This document shows, one piece after another, positions 40,758 through 52,889 of a stretch of 64,000 nucleotides of DNA. The notes beneath the pieces are model-generated. The model worked only from the letters and a program-made list of their open reading frames with translations, ran no database searches and was not told the origin of the DNA. A program made the translations under genes and the position numbers. Position 1 is the stretch's first letter, and every line of letters begins with the position of its first letter. The stretch covers positions 56,903,547-56,967,546 of the forward strand of contig NC_092628.1 in assembly GCF_039555335.1 (NCBI RefSeq), in the 5' to 3' direction. Origin of the DNA: Amphiura filiformis. Lineage: Eukaryota; Echinodermata; Ophiuroidea; Amphilepidida; Amphiuridae.

Positions 40758-43700
40758 GGAATTTTGATAGAACCAGATAAAGAAGAAGCACAAAATGTGT
40801 CACGAATAAAAGAAAGAATAAAAAATTAATAACAATGATCGACTGTTATAGCGCCACCACTTTTCCACAAATCTCTATCGAATGTTAAAAAGTGATGGCA
40901 CTTTTCAGTTTAACTTAACTTGTAAATGGGAGGGGGTCAGATATGCGATATCGTCATTGGATTATTACGTAAAAATCTTCACAAACAATTCTGAATATGT
41001 TATTTGGTATCAAAGCAAAATTATATTATTCTAAATAGTTAAAAAGGATTCAAGCCTGATTACCTATAGCCGAGTGGGAGGGTTTTAATTTGGTTTGAGC
41101 AGCAAGCCTCCGTTAGCATGATAACTTGATAAGAGTAGGCCTATATATGAATATTAAAGGAGTATCATTCGTGATCCTAGCATCCTCTTTTTATGACATT
41201 TTTAAGTAGGCCTAGATATACACGAAAAAAAACTTATTCCCAAAATTTCAGTTGATTCCTATTCTGCGTTTGCGAACCTGCGTGATTATCATGTGTTATT
41301 TACATTGCGCCATCATAGGCAACGTGTTGACGGTACTTTCGTTCTGTAGTACTTTATATTTATATATATATTTGCTAAACGAATTAAAGCCTTAATGTAC
41401 GATCTTTTTAAATTTTTCTTCCAAAATGATAATATGCAATCATTATGAAAGTTCTCAATACATTTGGACGCGAAAAACATGGGAAATTTGCAAAGAAACA
41501 ACATCATTCACCTCTATCACTCGAAATATCTCGCACTTTTTGGATTGACGCCAAGGGGGCGGGGGAGCGTAACCAAACTGGCTTCGTAGGAGATTAAGAT
41601 TTGCGATCGTTCTGACATACTATCATATTAAATCTGAAAAATTATGATAATATGTCGGACCAACAGAAAATAATCCCGTTTTACTACAAATAGGGCGAAT
41701 TAGACAGTTTGCTCATAGATATAAGTTGGAACATGTGTAAGTATTACAAATAATTATGCCAAAAAATCAGTTTTGAAAAAAATAAAGGTATATTCTGAAA
41801 AAATAAAAAGATCATACATTAAGGCTTTAATCTGGTTTCTGTCATGATGCTCGTTTGTCTGGGGTCATTATTTATGAACAGCGCCCCTGTGAGGTACGTA
41901 AATTGGTATAAAGATCGGGATAAAGATTGGGTCAGACCACTGATCTCTATTCAGACTCATCGCGATGGCTATGGGAATTTCCCCTTCAGCGAAATACTTC
42001 ACGTGGGCATCACCGCCAGGCGCGGCGCTAGGCAGTGCCGAGCAATGAGGGAACTTGAACGACTGTTTTGATGCTTTGATCCGCGGTTTTGTTATCATAA
42101 AACCCCATAAAACCTCATTGGCATAAAAAAAAAATAATTGTACACTTGCCCTTTTTCAGCATTTCCCCGTATTCTTTTTTTTTTTTAAATAACAACCTGT
42201 TATGAATATTATGGCCTACTAATCTATAAATAGGGGCACACCATGAAAACAATGTAAACAAAGACAAATCACTAGGCCTATTTGAGAATATTTTTTAATG
42301 CACCAAAAGAATTTAATACAAACCTGCAAAATGCATCCCCTATACAAATCCACCGTTGAGCTTGGAGGAAAAAAACCTTGAATATAAAAATGCCACTAAA
42401 AGCACTAAATGGTGCAGGTGGTGCCATTATTTGGGAATAACCAAGCTGGACCCTCAGTATTGTAGGCCTACCGACTGTGGATTAGTCCTACCAATATCAA
42501 GCTGGAACATTTTGAGCATTTGTTTTGTTTAATAATGCAGAAAAATAAGATTAAGCCACACTTAAGGAAAAGATAATAAAATTCCCTTTAAAAGGGAAAG
42601 CCAGCTTCAATATTAGGTCTAGTTTGGGTGCATAAAAGGCAATTTTTGGATCACGCTTACATCCACCATGTTTCATAATCATATGAAAGTCTGATAGTTG
42701 TGAGAAAGAACAGGCCACAGACGTGAAACAAGCTAGAGAGCTTGCGATTTCCAGACGTAGGCTATACGTATAGGCCTATCATACGCCCGTGCGTCTATTC
42801 AAACCCGTCACATGACATGCATGAGAGTAATTTTGAATAGATGCTATGTCATGATGTTGCAGGTTGACCTCCCGGGTTGGCCCAAGTTGATAACTGTGTC
42901 TTATATTTGCACGGGAAACCCTAAAATGACAAGATGAACAATGACTTCTTCGAGAAGCTTTGATTTTTCGTCGCTTCCTGGGCTTTTTTGATGATCTATT
43001 TTTAATAGTGAAAGAACGCAATGAACACTAATTGATTGGGACATATTGAAGTCAGTTCTATACCTGAGGCCCAGATTTATGGTCAAATTTGACAATGATA
43101 AAATTGGGGTATACATTTTTGCTGAAAAAAAAATTGCAAAATGACCCATTTTTGCACTAATTTTGACCTAGAAAAGAATATCTTTGTTATACCAGAGCCC
43201 CTGCAAATGAGCCACATATTTGCTGCACGTCTCCGTACCGTGGTCATTTGTAACGAGTACCCCCGGTTGATCTTTGACACTAACCACTCACCAGTTCTTG
43301 TCAATTACAAAGTACAGAAGAACAGTAAACATTTTCTCTGAGTAAACACACAATGAAATTTAATAATAGTTTTTCTGTTTCTTCGGTATCAATGACTCAC
43401 TTTGTATATTTGATCAGTGACAAATTCATGTTAAAGTGAAATAATAACAGTAAACAAAGGCGATTCTCGAACCACGAGCTATAACCACGAGCCACCATGC
43501 ACCTGCTTATCATATCCATTATGAATGGAAAAAATATATAATTATATGAAAAGAAAAATAATAAAATATTGCAATAAACAAATTATACATAAAATCTTTT
43601 TTGTTTTTTGTTTTTAGGTTGCTATCGCCTTATTAGTATTATTACTATTTTTGCTCTTCACTTTTTCAAACCATCGAAAAAAAATTTGGCCAACATTTTC

Positions 43701-44018
43701 GGGGTGTTGAAGAGGGGGGCAAAATTCACCCTTTTTTCAGCCCGCTGGGTAGGAGCGACCTGGTTACGCTACTGGGGTGGGATGGGTTTTAGTGTATACC
43801 ATTTTGGATACTTATTCAATTTTGGTTTGGGCAAAATCGACGTATATGACTAAGGTTTTAGGCATTGAGGAAATTAACATTGTGTTTGTCTATATACAAA
43901 ACTGCTCAATCATATTTTTGGTAAACGAATCTGAAACATTGGGTTAGGAAATTACTTCTATCCAGAAATAGCTTGGCATGTTATAATTTGATTCTGATTA
44001 ATATAAATGACTCTTTTT
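40758..44018. other. Interval with no supported gene
   Basis: AT-rich DNA with six TAGGCCTA copies and small open frames lacking recognisable domains (for example 41844-42071 and 42779-43021). A short dispersed-repeat piece with GGTTACGCTACTGG lies near 43760. A B-box-like GTGGTTCGAGAATC on the minus strand near 43460-43475 has no paired A box. Confidence 0.5.
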
Positions 44019-44025
44019 CATATTT

Positions 44026-44085
44026 TTTGAGGTGTATTATTTTTTTCGAGGCGTATTACTTTTTGAGGTGTGTGACTCCAAATAT
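44026..44085. repeat. Three short GAGGYGTATTACTTTTT repeats
   Basis: The motif GAGGTGTATTA and its variants occur three times within about 60 bp. Confidence 0.7.
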
Positions 44086-44348
44086 ACACCTAGCCCTTTT
44101 GTTAAATGACACGGGTCAGTAAAGAAACCATCAATTACAGACAATAATCACAATTCCTATTTTTAAATACATGAATATGGAGAAGTCGACTGATTATACC
44201 ACAAAATGGGAAAGTTCTTTTACCAGTCACTTGCCACTGGACGATTTGTGTTTTAATCCAAAGGCGGGACATTTCAGGATCTGTGCCTTTACTCATCAAA
44301 TCAAGTTCAGTCTGACCAGAGAAGTGAGTGATCGGACCCATTGCACAT

Positions 44349-45041
44349 CCCAGCAAACACAAAACGTTTTCGACATCATTCGCAAAAGGTTATAAAAGGT
44401 TGTCAGAAAACGTTTAAATGTCGGGTTATATAAAGGGTATTATTAAGAGTATAAAACGTTTTCATAACCTTAAAAAAGATTTTTAGATAATCTACTGCTC
44501 AGCAAACAAAAATGTTTTACAGAAAACGTTTAAATCTCGGGTTATATAAAGGGTATAAAAACGTTTTAATAACATTCCAAAAACATTCTTGAAAACTTGA
44601 TACAAAACATTCTAAACAGAATGTTATTTTGGGGTTGAAAAAATATTTTGTGAAAAACGTTTGCCCAAAATATTTTCAATAACGTTTTCAAAACGTTTTC
44701 ATGACCTTTATATAACCCGACATTTAAATGTTATTAAAAGGTTTTGAAAAAACCATTTTAAGAACATTTCTGTGTTTACTGGGTTCAAACATTTTAACAT
44801 AATGTTATTTAAGTATTGACACAATATTTGGCAAAAATGTTTGTAAAAATAGTTTACAATAACATTTTTGAAAACATTTAAAAATATTGTTGTAGTGTGT
44901 TTTCATACAAAACGTTTTAAAACGTTATCATGACCTTTATATAACCCGACATTTTAATGTTATTAAAACGTTTTTACCTAAACCAAAAGCCAAAATATAA
45001 CTTATTTAAAACGTTTTAAAAACGTTTTTGTGTTTGCTGGG
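44349..45041. mobile_element. DNA element of 693 bp, CCCAGCAAACACAAAACG family, copy 1
   Basis: The ends are inverted (CCCAGCAAACACAAAACG at both ends). Inside, AACGTTT and TGTCGGGTTATATAAAGG recur in both orientations, and a diverged end-like sequence lies near the middle (44768-44785). It may be two fused halves. No transposase. Confidence 0.85.
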
Positions 45042-45929
45042 ATATCAGGGGTGACTGATTTGAATAAAGAATTCCTTTAAAACAGGAATGGGCGCCCAAT
45101 GGAGGCTTTGATGTGATGTGCTGAAATGTAACCTTTTGGATAAAATTTTATTCTTTGTAACAATTGTATAGCATTGTAATCAAAGACAGTCTATATTAAG
45201 CATGTCTATTGCAGTGGGAGAGGTGTAAAATCGTACTGCATGGGATGGAAGAGGATTGGTTTCAAATAAAAAGGATTATTGGGAAAACCTCAGGTCACCA
45301 TTTTGGTTAGGCAATTAGTATATCATGTTATGGGGGCGGGGGGTGTTGGGGCAGAATTTTATATTCACCGAATATAGCTTTGCATATTTAATTCTTATGG
45401 ATTGTTTTCCAAACGGGGTATTTATTTCTTACGATTGACTGCATAATTTGCTAAAGAAGACAAGAATAAACAATCTGAACAAGTGTTATTTAGTGACTTT
45501 ATGTAATTTTTTAAATCAATACTGAAAAAAAATATGAATATAAACATTCACATAGGCCTAACTAAACTGAACCGAAGCGAGCAAAATCGTACCTATTTAG
45601 GTCCAAAACATGGAGTTTTCGGGATAAAAAGATGCACATGGCAATTATTGCTTTATTTTTTTCCGTTAGGATTTTAAGGGGAACATCCCCCATAGAAAAA
45701 TTGGGGTGGGACGCCCCCTGCTTATGATAGGTAACTGTGCACAAAAAACATGTGCGTTAATATTCAATACATTGAGTAGGAAGGAAGGAAGGAAGGATTG
45801 ACATTTGTTTTCGGCATGTTCTTTTGTAGATGGGGTATTCATTACGAAGAAAACACAATTTCAAACCTGGTTGTGATTTTTTAAACTTTATTTTGGAAAC
45901 AAAATACAACTAATAAAAAATATGGCATT
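45042..45929. other. Interval with no supported gene
   Basis: Contains a short (GGAA)n run at 45778-45797. Otherwise unassigned AT-rich sequence. Confidence 0.5.
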
Positions 45930-47675
45930 TCATAATATAAATATATAAAATCACACATACTTAAATTACATCTCAATCGTTAGGACTAACCGGCTCATCG
46001 ATTTGCTCTAGATATTTGCATATTTTTTATACAGTAAAATTGTATACTCTTGAAAGAAAATTTATACACACTTAAACGCGTTCACTAATATAGTGTAATA
46101 GTCAAGCAATATAGTAAAATATATATTCATTAAATCTACTATAGCCAAATAACATTAATTACGATTAACATTCAGTTTTCACCCCCATAATTCCTCCACT
46201 TTTGAGAGTATAATGTTTTTTCTTAAGTTTTGGTTGTTGAATTTGTTTCACAAATTTAATCAATGCATGGTTTTATTGGTTTACAGTCCATAAAGGTGCG
46301 TGGTTTACTTTAAAACGTACATCATTATCAGTGATTATTCCATTACGTTCACACTACGTGTGCGTTCACACCATTCATTCACTCCCACTCCATCCTATAT
46401 TGCGAAAGGCCTCTTCCGATCCGTAAGTTAAGGAAAGTCCGCGGATGAGTATTTTATCAGAGGTTTTTACTTGCCTTGAATTTATTTAGCTAATATTATA
46501 TAGAGTTTTTGAACAGAATATATATATACATTGTGAATACATTGTACATTATGACACATTATGTGTTACGTATATTATTCACTATGGCTTGACTAGCCAT
46601 TTTGTTTTCATTAAGGTGCATAATATGCGCGCTATACGGTATGTATATTATAAATAAAGAATATACTATTTATGAACTAGAACAATAAATAATTTCTTTC
46701 TTAAAATACGGTGCACAATATGTGCCTACTTGCATTAATTGCTTTCTAGAAACAATTGCTATATAAGAATATGTCACAATTATGAGTAAACGAAAATAAT
46801 ATTAATAAGTTAACATCAAATTCCCAAAACAATGGTTTGAATACATTGTTACCCTGACACTTGTAACATTTTACCGTGTATATAAGTAATATAAAATGGA
46901 TTATTGCATAATATTATAAATATATTAAATCACACATATTTAAATTACATCTAAGCTATTATTTGCATTTTTTAAATACAGCAGGTCTGACGTTAGGCCA
47001 AGCAACATAAATTGCCGGTTAATGCTTAATTCTCCTCCCATTTCTCGTCTTGTGCGAGTAATGTGTTTTATTTTGTTTTGGTTGCTGAATTTTGATTCAT
47101 AAAATTAACAGTTAAATAGTCCATGGTTTAACATGTATATTTCATTACATTCAAACCATGCACTCCTACTCCATCCTACATTTGGGAAATATAAAGTAAG
47201 GCCTCTTCCACTAATAAGGAAATTCCACGGATGAGAAGCATTTTACCAGGAGTTCTTACTTGTCCTTAATTTATTTAGCTAATACTATACAGAGTTTTAT
47301 AAAAGAATATATACATTGTGAATACATTGTACATTTTGACACATTATGTGTTACGTATATTATTCACTATGACTTTACTAGCCATTGGGTTTCATATTTT
47401 AAGGTGCACAATATGCGCATTATGTATAATAAAATACTGTAAAGAATATAACATCAACAATCTACATAAAACTATAACAATAAATAAAACTATAATTATA
47501 AATATTTTCTCTCTTAAACTGCGGTACACAAGATGCTTACTTGCATTAATTGCTTTCTATAAACATGATAAACAATTGCTCGGAATATACAATTATGAGC
47601 AATTGAAAATCATTCGTTCATTGTTACCCTGACACTTGCAACGTTTGACCTGTAGGCTATATAAAATGGATTAGA
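45930..47675 (+). repeat. Diverged tandem duplication, copies of about 977 and 770 bp
   Basis: Copy 1 (45930-46906) and copy 2 (46907-47675) share landmarks in order: CACACATAYTTAAATTACAT, CCACTCCATCCTA/CTACTCCATCCTA, GTGAATACATTGTACATT, and CATTGTTACCCTGACACTTG. Divergence is clear, and copy 2 lacks about 190 bp in its first half. No conserved reading frame. Confidence 0.88.
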
Positions 47676-48118
47676 TTGTTCGTACTCTTCTGGTCCATGA
47701 ATTCCAGGGACATTTCATTGGTAAATAAATATATTTACCAGTCCTTCACATGAGCATGAATGAAAAAGGAAAAATAATATTTCCAGTTTCAAGAAGCTGT
47801 ACTTACAATTTTCATAAAGCAAAGTTGTCTCTTCTTTCTCTCGATAAATATTTGTATAATTTTTTTTTAAATCGTTATTTTACGGCTTGAAAAATATTGC
47901 ACATCCCCCATTCCCATGAATTAATAACCACATATTATATTCGTATATCGCGGTTAAAACCGCATAATTTTGGAATGTAATAATTGTTGGTATTTGCATC
48001 ATCATGCCAACCAGTGTTTCAATTAACAGATGAGGTAATATATTAATGACTTTGACCATTTAATTGACGTAATCGAAAGTTCTTTGCGAGACAAAGTGTT
48101 ACTAAAATTATCTTGGAA

Positions 48119-48602
48119 TATTTCCTATTAAGATATCGTGCTGTTGTAGGCCTATTCAGCCTTTGAGCGCGATTACACGTTATACATTGCACAATATATC
48201 GGTAAAATAATGAGGCTTAATAATCATTGTTTACAAAAAATAATTGGCATCATAGTATACCTAATTGCTGCTTTAACAATAGGATATTGTTGTTATTGGT
48301 TATGCCACTGGTTTTTTAAATTATTTGCTTGGATACGCGTGTGCGGGAGCCTTACTCCAGTATTTCCTATTAAGATATCGTGCTGTTGTAGGCCTATTCA
48401 GCCTTTGAGCGCGATTACACGTTATACATTGCACAATATATCGGTAAAATAATGAGGCTTAATAATCATTGTTTACAAAAAATAATTGGCATCATAGTAT
48501 ACCTAATTGCTGCTTTAACAATAGGATATTGTTGTTATTGGTTATGCCACTGGTTTTTTAAATTATTTGCTTGGATACGCGTGTGCGGGAGCCTTACTCC
48601 AG
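48119..48602 (+). repeat. Perfect 242-bp tandem duplication
   Basis: The block TATTTCCTATTAAGATATCG...TTACTCCAG occurs at 48119-48360 and again at 48361-48602 with no difference I can see. Each copy contains a short open frame from ATGAGGCTTAATAATC (48210 and 48452) with a strongly hydrophobic stretch and several cysteines. I cannot say whether it is expressed. Confidence 0.95.
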
Positions 48603-48650
48603 TATTATCCCGCTTTGCCAAATTAAACTATATAAATCCTAATCCTTAGT

Positions 48651-49525
48651 AACAGTCAAATTTTAATATTTTTTGCAACTTGAGGCAAAAAAGGATCAAA
48701 AACATGTTACACGATTTCTTACAATTGCAGTCACAAAATTCAAATACTTGACACAAGTTTAAGCATTCAAATTTTTGGCTGTAGGCTAAGACTTTGCTTA
48801 TAATTTTTATATTTTATGTTTATTTTTCTAATTGATTGGAAAAGATAAATTTTAGTATTATGCTGAGACTATAATACTGCAGGTTCATGTGTTTGTGTTT
48901 GATCATTTTGATAGTTACAGCAGTATTAAACACCCAAAAAAAAAAACACATGTTTTTGGCCCTCATTTCCAAAAAATTGACCAAATATTAAAATTTTTAT
49001 AGCCAATTAGAACCAAAGGATTAGGATTTAGCTATGTTTCATTTGGCAAAACAGGATAATATTTTTAACCAAAAAAAATAGTACTGTATTTTTCTGGAAT
49101 CGGGACTCCAATGTATGATCGCTCACGCTCATTTTAGAGCTTCCCAGTCTCTCCCTCACTCTCTCTTTCTCAAAAAGATACAAAGAAAGATCAAATTGAA
49201 TATAACTTAGAAATACATAGTAGCAGCCTGTTAAATATAACAACGCGTTCTTTCAATATTGTTTCAGTTTCGTATAGGCCTAAACGAATCTGAAATTGTC
49301 TATTGCACGAATATTGCACTGGTACATGGTGAGATAGTAGAAGAAAAAGACTGTGTTATAAAACTACAATATCTTCTCATAAATAAATAAATAAATAGTA
49401 AATAGGTGATTGCATTTTTGTGAATAAATAATGAATTTGGTGATAATGAATATAAATTAATACTTGTTTAGAGTACTGATGAATACACTGTTGCCGTCTT
49501 TCCAGATCACGTGATATGGATCTTA
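48651..49525. other. Interval downstream of the cytokine gene, nothing assigned
   Basis: AT-rich DNA. A minus-strand open frame (49028-49243) shows no recognisable domain and no clear AATAAA for the cytokine transcript was found. Confidence 0.4.
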
Positions 49526-49589
49526 TTATACAGTTCTTTGCCTTACACATGTGCAAGCCACTGGTACAAATTCATAGTCTGGTTTATAT
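49526..49589 (-). CDS. IL-17-like exon 4: terminal CTC motif
   Basis: 64 bp after the acceptor GTCAACAG. Encodes YKPDYEFVPVACTCV plus RQRTV and a stop. The CxC is the last conserved cysteine pair of the family. At only 21 codons it is easy to miss. Confidence 0.87.
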
Positions 49590-52062
49590 CTGTTGACATA
49601 AAAAAAAAAGAGAGATTGGAAACTTATTAAAACACTCACAAAAAGAGCGATAGACACCTTAAAATATAGTACAATGAGTGAGGCCCAATTTGTCCGAAAC
49701 ACCATGCCCTCAGGACCATGCCACGGGTTCGGCGCTTTTTACGCTTCCTTAGCTTAATTGTTTGTGGGTCTGTGGGTTCGAGTAAATCCGCAAAGCTCGC
49801 AAAGTCGTAATATCACCATGTACTTGTGACACCATTTATTCCATATCTTTATGCTTATGATCAAGAACCAATAAATACGACAGCATTGCGATTCGAATTT
49901 AATGTTGTCAGATTTTCTTCAGATTTTGGTCAAAAAACTGACTTCATCATTAAGCTCTAAATAGTCAAGTTCATTTGATATAATAATAACTATTCTATAA
50001 AATACAGTCTTGCATGAGCCGGCTAACTAAATTGTAATTTGTGGCCAGATGAAAACTATAGTCGTAGCCTTTTCGAAGTATGGTGTACACAAAAAGAGGG
50101 CAGTCTTCAAGTTGGGTAAAACCCGGTAAATTCAAAAGACTTTACCCACATCGTGCAGCGCCATCCTATTGTGTCCGCCATGTCTCGAAAAGGCTATGGC
50201 CAAAAAGAATGTAAGTGTTTTTTTACATACCTGCATATACCGTCAACACAGGATCCCTCGCACTTCCTCAATACTCGTACTTTATGAAAGATTGGTTTAC
50301 ACGAACTGCCGATGGTTACATACTCCTGGCTTGATGAATCTATACAGTGGGGGCAGTGACACTCGGCGAACATCATTTCACGAGGATGCCTGTAAATTGC
50401 AATTTAGTAATCAATCAATTAATCAATCAATTAAACAATCAAGCAATCAATCGATCATGAATCATGATACCTTTTATTAGACCCACATTCTTAATTTATT
50501 TTCATTTTTCATGGGGATTCTTCCATATACTTTTTCCCAACACGTCTGTTTCGACGTGCTAAACCAGTCTTTTATAATAGATTCCTATTTGTTGATAGAT
50601 ACTACAAAATGATTAGTTCCAATTCAGTTCCTGACACCTTACCATCAACTTTGCTCCAAAATCTCCGTTTGCTCAGCTTGTTAACACGTCCAATCCAGTA
50701 TGTTCCTGAAGACACTATTATCATATTGCCTCATGAACCCGGGCCTCTCCCTTGACCCCCCATAAGCTAAGACATTTCAAGCTCAATTGACGGTCATGCC
50801 TTCCACCAAGACATGTCTAAACAGAAGACACCAAAATCAACAGGTGTTATATTTTAGACGTGTCTTGCACGAAGACATGAATCTGTGTCATGTCTTGACT
50901 TTGCGTCTCAAAGCCGACTTCACGTGACGTGTCTCAGAAATTATGTTTACTGACAAGACACATCTATTTCTTATGTTGAAGATAATTTTTTATAGGCATA
51001 ATCAATGACACTATTTTCACAGTGTAATATTTGATATTACACACATAAAACACCGACAAATAAACGAGAAAGTCTTACCTGTCCTCATCGGTATCCGAGA
51101 CGTATGTCCACGGACACAGGCTATTCCTGCTCACACTATGATGTCCACTGGTATCCAAAAGACTTTCTGGACATTGTCCTGTACTGCTATCATAACTGTG
51201 ATATCTCTGCCTACGGTACTGCTGCCTTCGTGTGTCCGTCATATTTGAAATTTCAGAGCTATCGAGTGGCTCACCAATTGGGAGACCAAATTGGTTGACT
51301 TCTACTTCTGAAATGAGTCTACACTCATTTTCTTCCAGTTCTTGATCTTCAACCATGTCCAGATTACTACCTTGCATATTAACAGATCCTGATGTTAAAG
51401 AAGCCGATAAAGAATCATTGATGTTGTCTCCGTCACGTTTTGCTCTATCTGTCTTTTGAATATCATCGATGAGTTTGGCAGGTTTCTTGAGTAAGACGAA
51501 TGCATTGGATAAAGTCACTACAGCGATTACGAACACACACACTGTTTGGATGAAAGACTCGTATTTTGCCTGAAATAAAAATATTGAGTATAAAATAGAC
51601 ATGATATACCTGCTGATTTAAATAATACTTGACTAGGTCGACAGAGAAAATATATATAACCCAGTGTTTTTGACAATGAAGACAGGCCACTGAGACCAGC
51701 CGTCCGTTACCAGCCTTTAAATTTTAAAGAGAATGACTGAATGAGTCTAATGTTGATTTGAGAAACATAAGAAACGGTAGATCAGCTAATTCGAATTAAA
51801 CATGAACGAAAAGAGGTTTCCAATCAAATGTACGGATACCTCTTTTTCATTTTTTACCGATTGATTCTTGCTATATTTTGTAATTTTTAAGTGTTTGCAA
51901 AGAAAACATTTGTGATAATTATTGAAGAAAAAAAACTGAATTAAATAACGGAATTTACTCTTGAACAACAAGCTGTACAGTGTACATGCAAACAAATGTG
52001 AATTTGATAGAGAACACAATGTGTGCGATATTCAAATAATTCAGATAAACAGAACTTACCAT
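49526..52062 (-). CDS. IL-17-family cytokine, four exons, 238 residues
   Basis: A predicted secreted IL-17-like cytokine. Coding exons on the minus strand are 52060-52062 (ATG only), 51079-51569, 50231-50389 and 49526-49589. All introns are GT-AG and the phases (0, 2, 2) join into one frame. The N-terminus AKYESFIQTVCVFVIAVV is a signal peptide, probably ending about residue 24. Residues about 25-150 are an acidic, Ser-rich pro-like region with an RRQQYRRQR basic stretch. The domain then shows SLCPWTYVSDTDEDRHPR (compare the family's SPWxY...D..R.P) and AECHCPHC. It goes on with IGSSCKP, KVRVLRKCEGSC and the terminal VACTCV. The cysteines match the family's knot arrangement. A ligand for IL-17-receptor-like proteins is expected from family knowledge. 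The frame shows no damage. Confidence 0.87.
50065..50196. mobile_element. MITE of about 132 bp (TAGCCTTTT family), copy 2, in the IL-17-like intron 3
   Basis: Same ends and CAAAACCCGG/TAAAACCCGG interior as 26954-27074. It ends 35 bp from exon 3. Confidence 0.85.
50231..50389 (-). CDS. IL-17-like exon 3: cysteine core
   Basis: 159 bp after the acceptor TTTACAG. Encodes HPREMMFAECHCPHC, then IGSSCKPIFHKVRVL and KCEGSCVDGIC. Donor TGCAG/GTATGT. Confidence 0.88.
50404..50456. repeat. (AATC)n-type microsatellite in intron 2 of the IL-17-like gene
   Basis: Imperfect AATCAATCAATT repeats with AAGC and GATC interruptions. Confidence 0.85.
50770..50965. repeat. Cluster of AGACATGTCT-like palindromes (IL-17-like intron 2)
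   Basis: AGACATGTCT is exact at 50809-50818. AGACGTGTCT (50856-50865), AAGACATGA, GTCATGTCTT and related words fill about 190 bp. Probably part of a dispersed repeat shared with 54780-55175. Confidence 0.7.
51079..51569 (-). CDS. IL-17-like exon 2: signal peptide, pro-region, start of domain
   Basis: 491 bp between the acceptor TATTTCAG and donor GACAG/GTAAGA. It ends with SLCPWTYVSDTDED and the first two bases of an Arg codon. Confidence 0.87.
52060..52062 (-). CDS. IL-17-like exon 1: start codon only
   Basis: ATAATG/GTAAGT: the ATG abuts a near-perfect donor. The next exon opens in phase 0 with the signal peptide, which otherwise has no methionine after its acceptor. Confidence 0.75.
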
Positions 52063-52154
52063 TATAAAATTACTGATAAGTTATAATTTCCCGAGATATA
52101 TTGAATGATATTTCTCCACTTCGTTTGTTTCTGCTTTGAAGAGAAAGTGCTCCT

Positions 52155-52170
52155 CTACATGTATTATATA
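52155..52170 (-). promoter_or_regulatory. Possible TATA element of the IL-17-like gene
   Basis: On the minus strand GTATATAATAC lies about 100 bp upstream of the ATG exon, at a plausible distance for a short 5' leader. No other promoter evidence. Confidence 0.3.
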
Positions 52171-52549
52171 CATTTTTTAACTTTAAGAAAACCTAGGCTG
52201 TTACTATAAATAGATTGGTAAACTCCTGGATGACCAAAGATTTTGTGTATGACGTTATCGCAGTGAAATCAAAGTACACGACTAGTGAGTTTACAATAGT
52301 GAGATTTAACAATACGGATATAAAAAACCAGCAAAAACCCAGTGGAAACATGATATTGAGGACTTCCGGTATACAATACTTAACACTACCAGAGGTATTA
52401 TACATTTGTACGTGCATGGTTCTGGGGCTGAGCTTGGGTCTTGTGCGTTAGTCTTTTGTAAAAGTTTTTTCTTGATTTTTTTCAATTACATTTCTTTTCT
52501 TCAGCGGACTTGTGAGCGCCAGAAAACTCTGACGTATACCTTATAGGGA

Positions 52550-52880
52550 CTGGGTAAAATTTCCGAACGGCCAAAAATCGCTTCCCCCCCTTGGCCTGCC
52601 AAAATCGCTTGCCCTCAGGCTTCTCGCGGGCCCGCCAAAAAATCTTTGCCCCCCCCCCCCTGAACATGCCAAATTTTTGGGATCCCAATTTGCAAACCTT
52701 AAATGGTCTAGATGTTGCGAGCGCAGCGAGCAGGAAAATTTGCATATTAAAGCGCTTCCGTATTTTTTCCTAAGCATTTTAGAGCGTTTAATTAAAAAGG
52801 TCCCCCTCCCTCTTTCGGCTCGCCAAAACTTTCTCCCCCCACCCTTTACCCTCCCCAGGGCTCATAATTATTGCACAGCC
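52550..52880. repeat. Dispersed C-rich repeat ending in an AATAATTATTGCACAG-type end (copy 1)
   Basis: GGCCTGCCAAAATCGCTTGCCC-type direct repeats and C runs. The right edge TCATAATTATTGCACAGCC is the reverse complement of the left edge of 60792-60962. Decayed copy of an unnamed repeat family. Confidence 0.65.
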
Positions 52881-52889
52881 TCTTGTCAT

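Noticed and set aside
43455-43500. tRNA gene suggested by GTGGTTCGAGAATC (also near 27925)
   Set aside because: Only a B-box-like word is shared. There is no A box at proper spacing and no cloverleaf, so it is more likely a SINE scrap.
51104-51298. Plus-strand frame over IL-17-like exon 2
   Set aside because: Antisense shadow of the cytokine exon.
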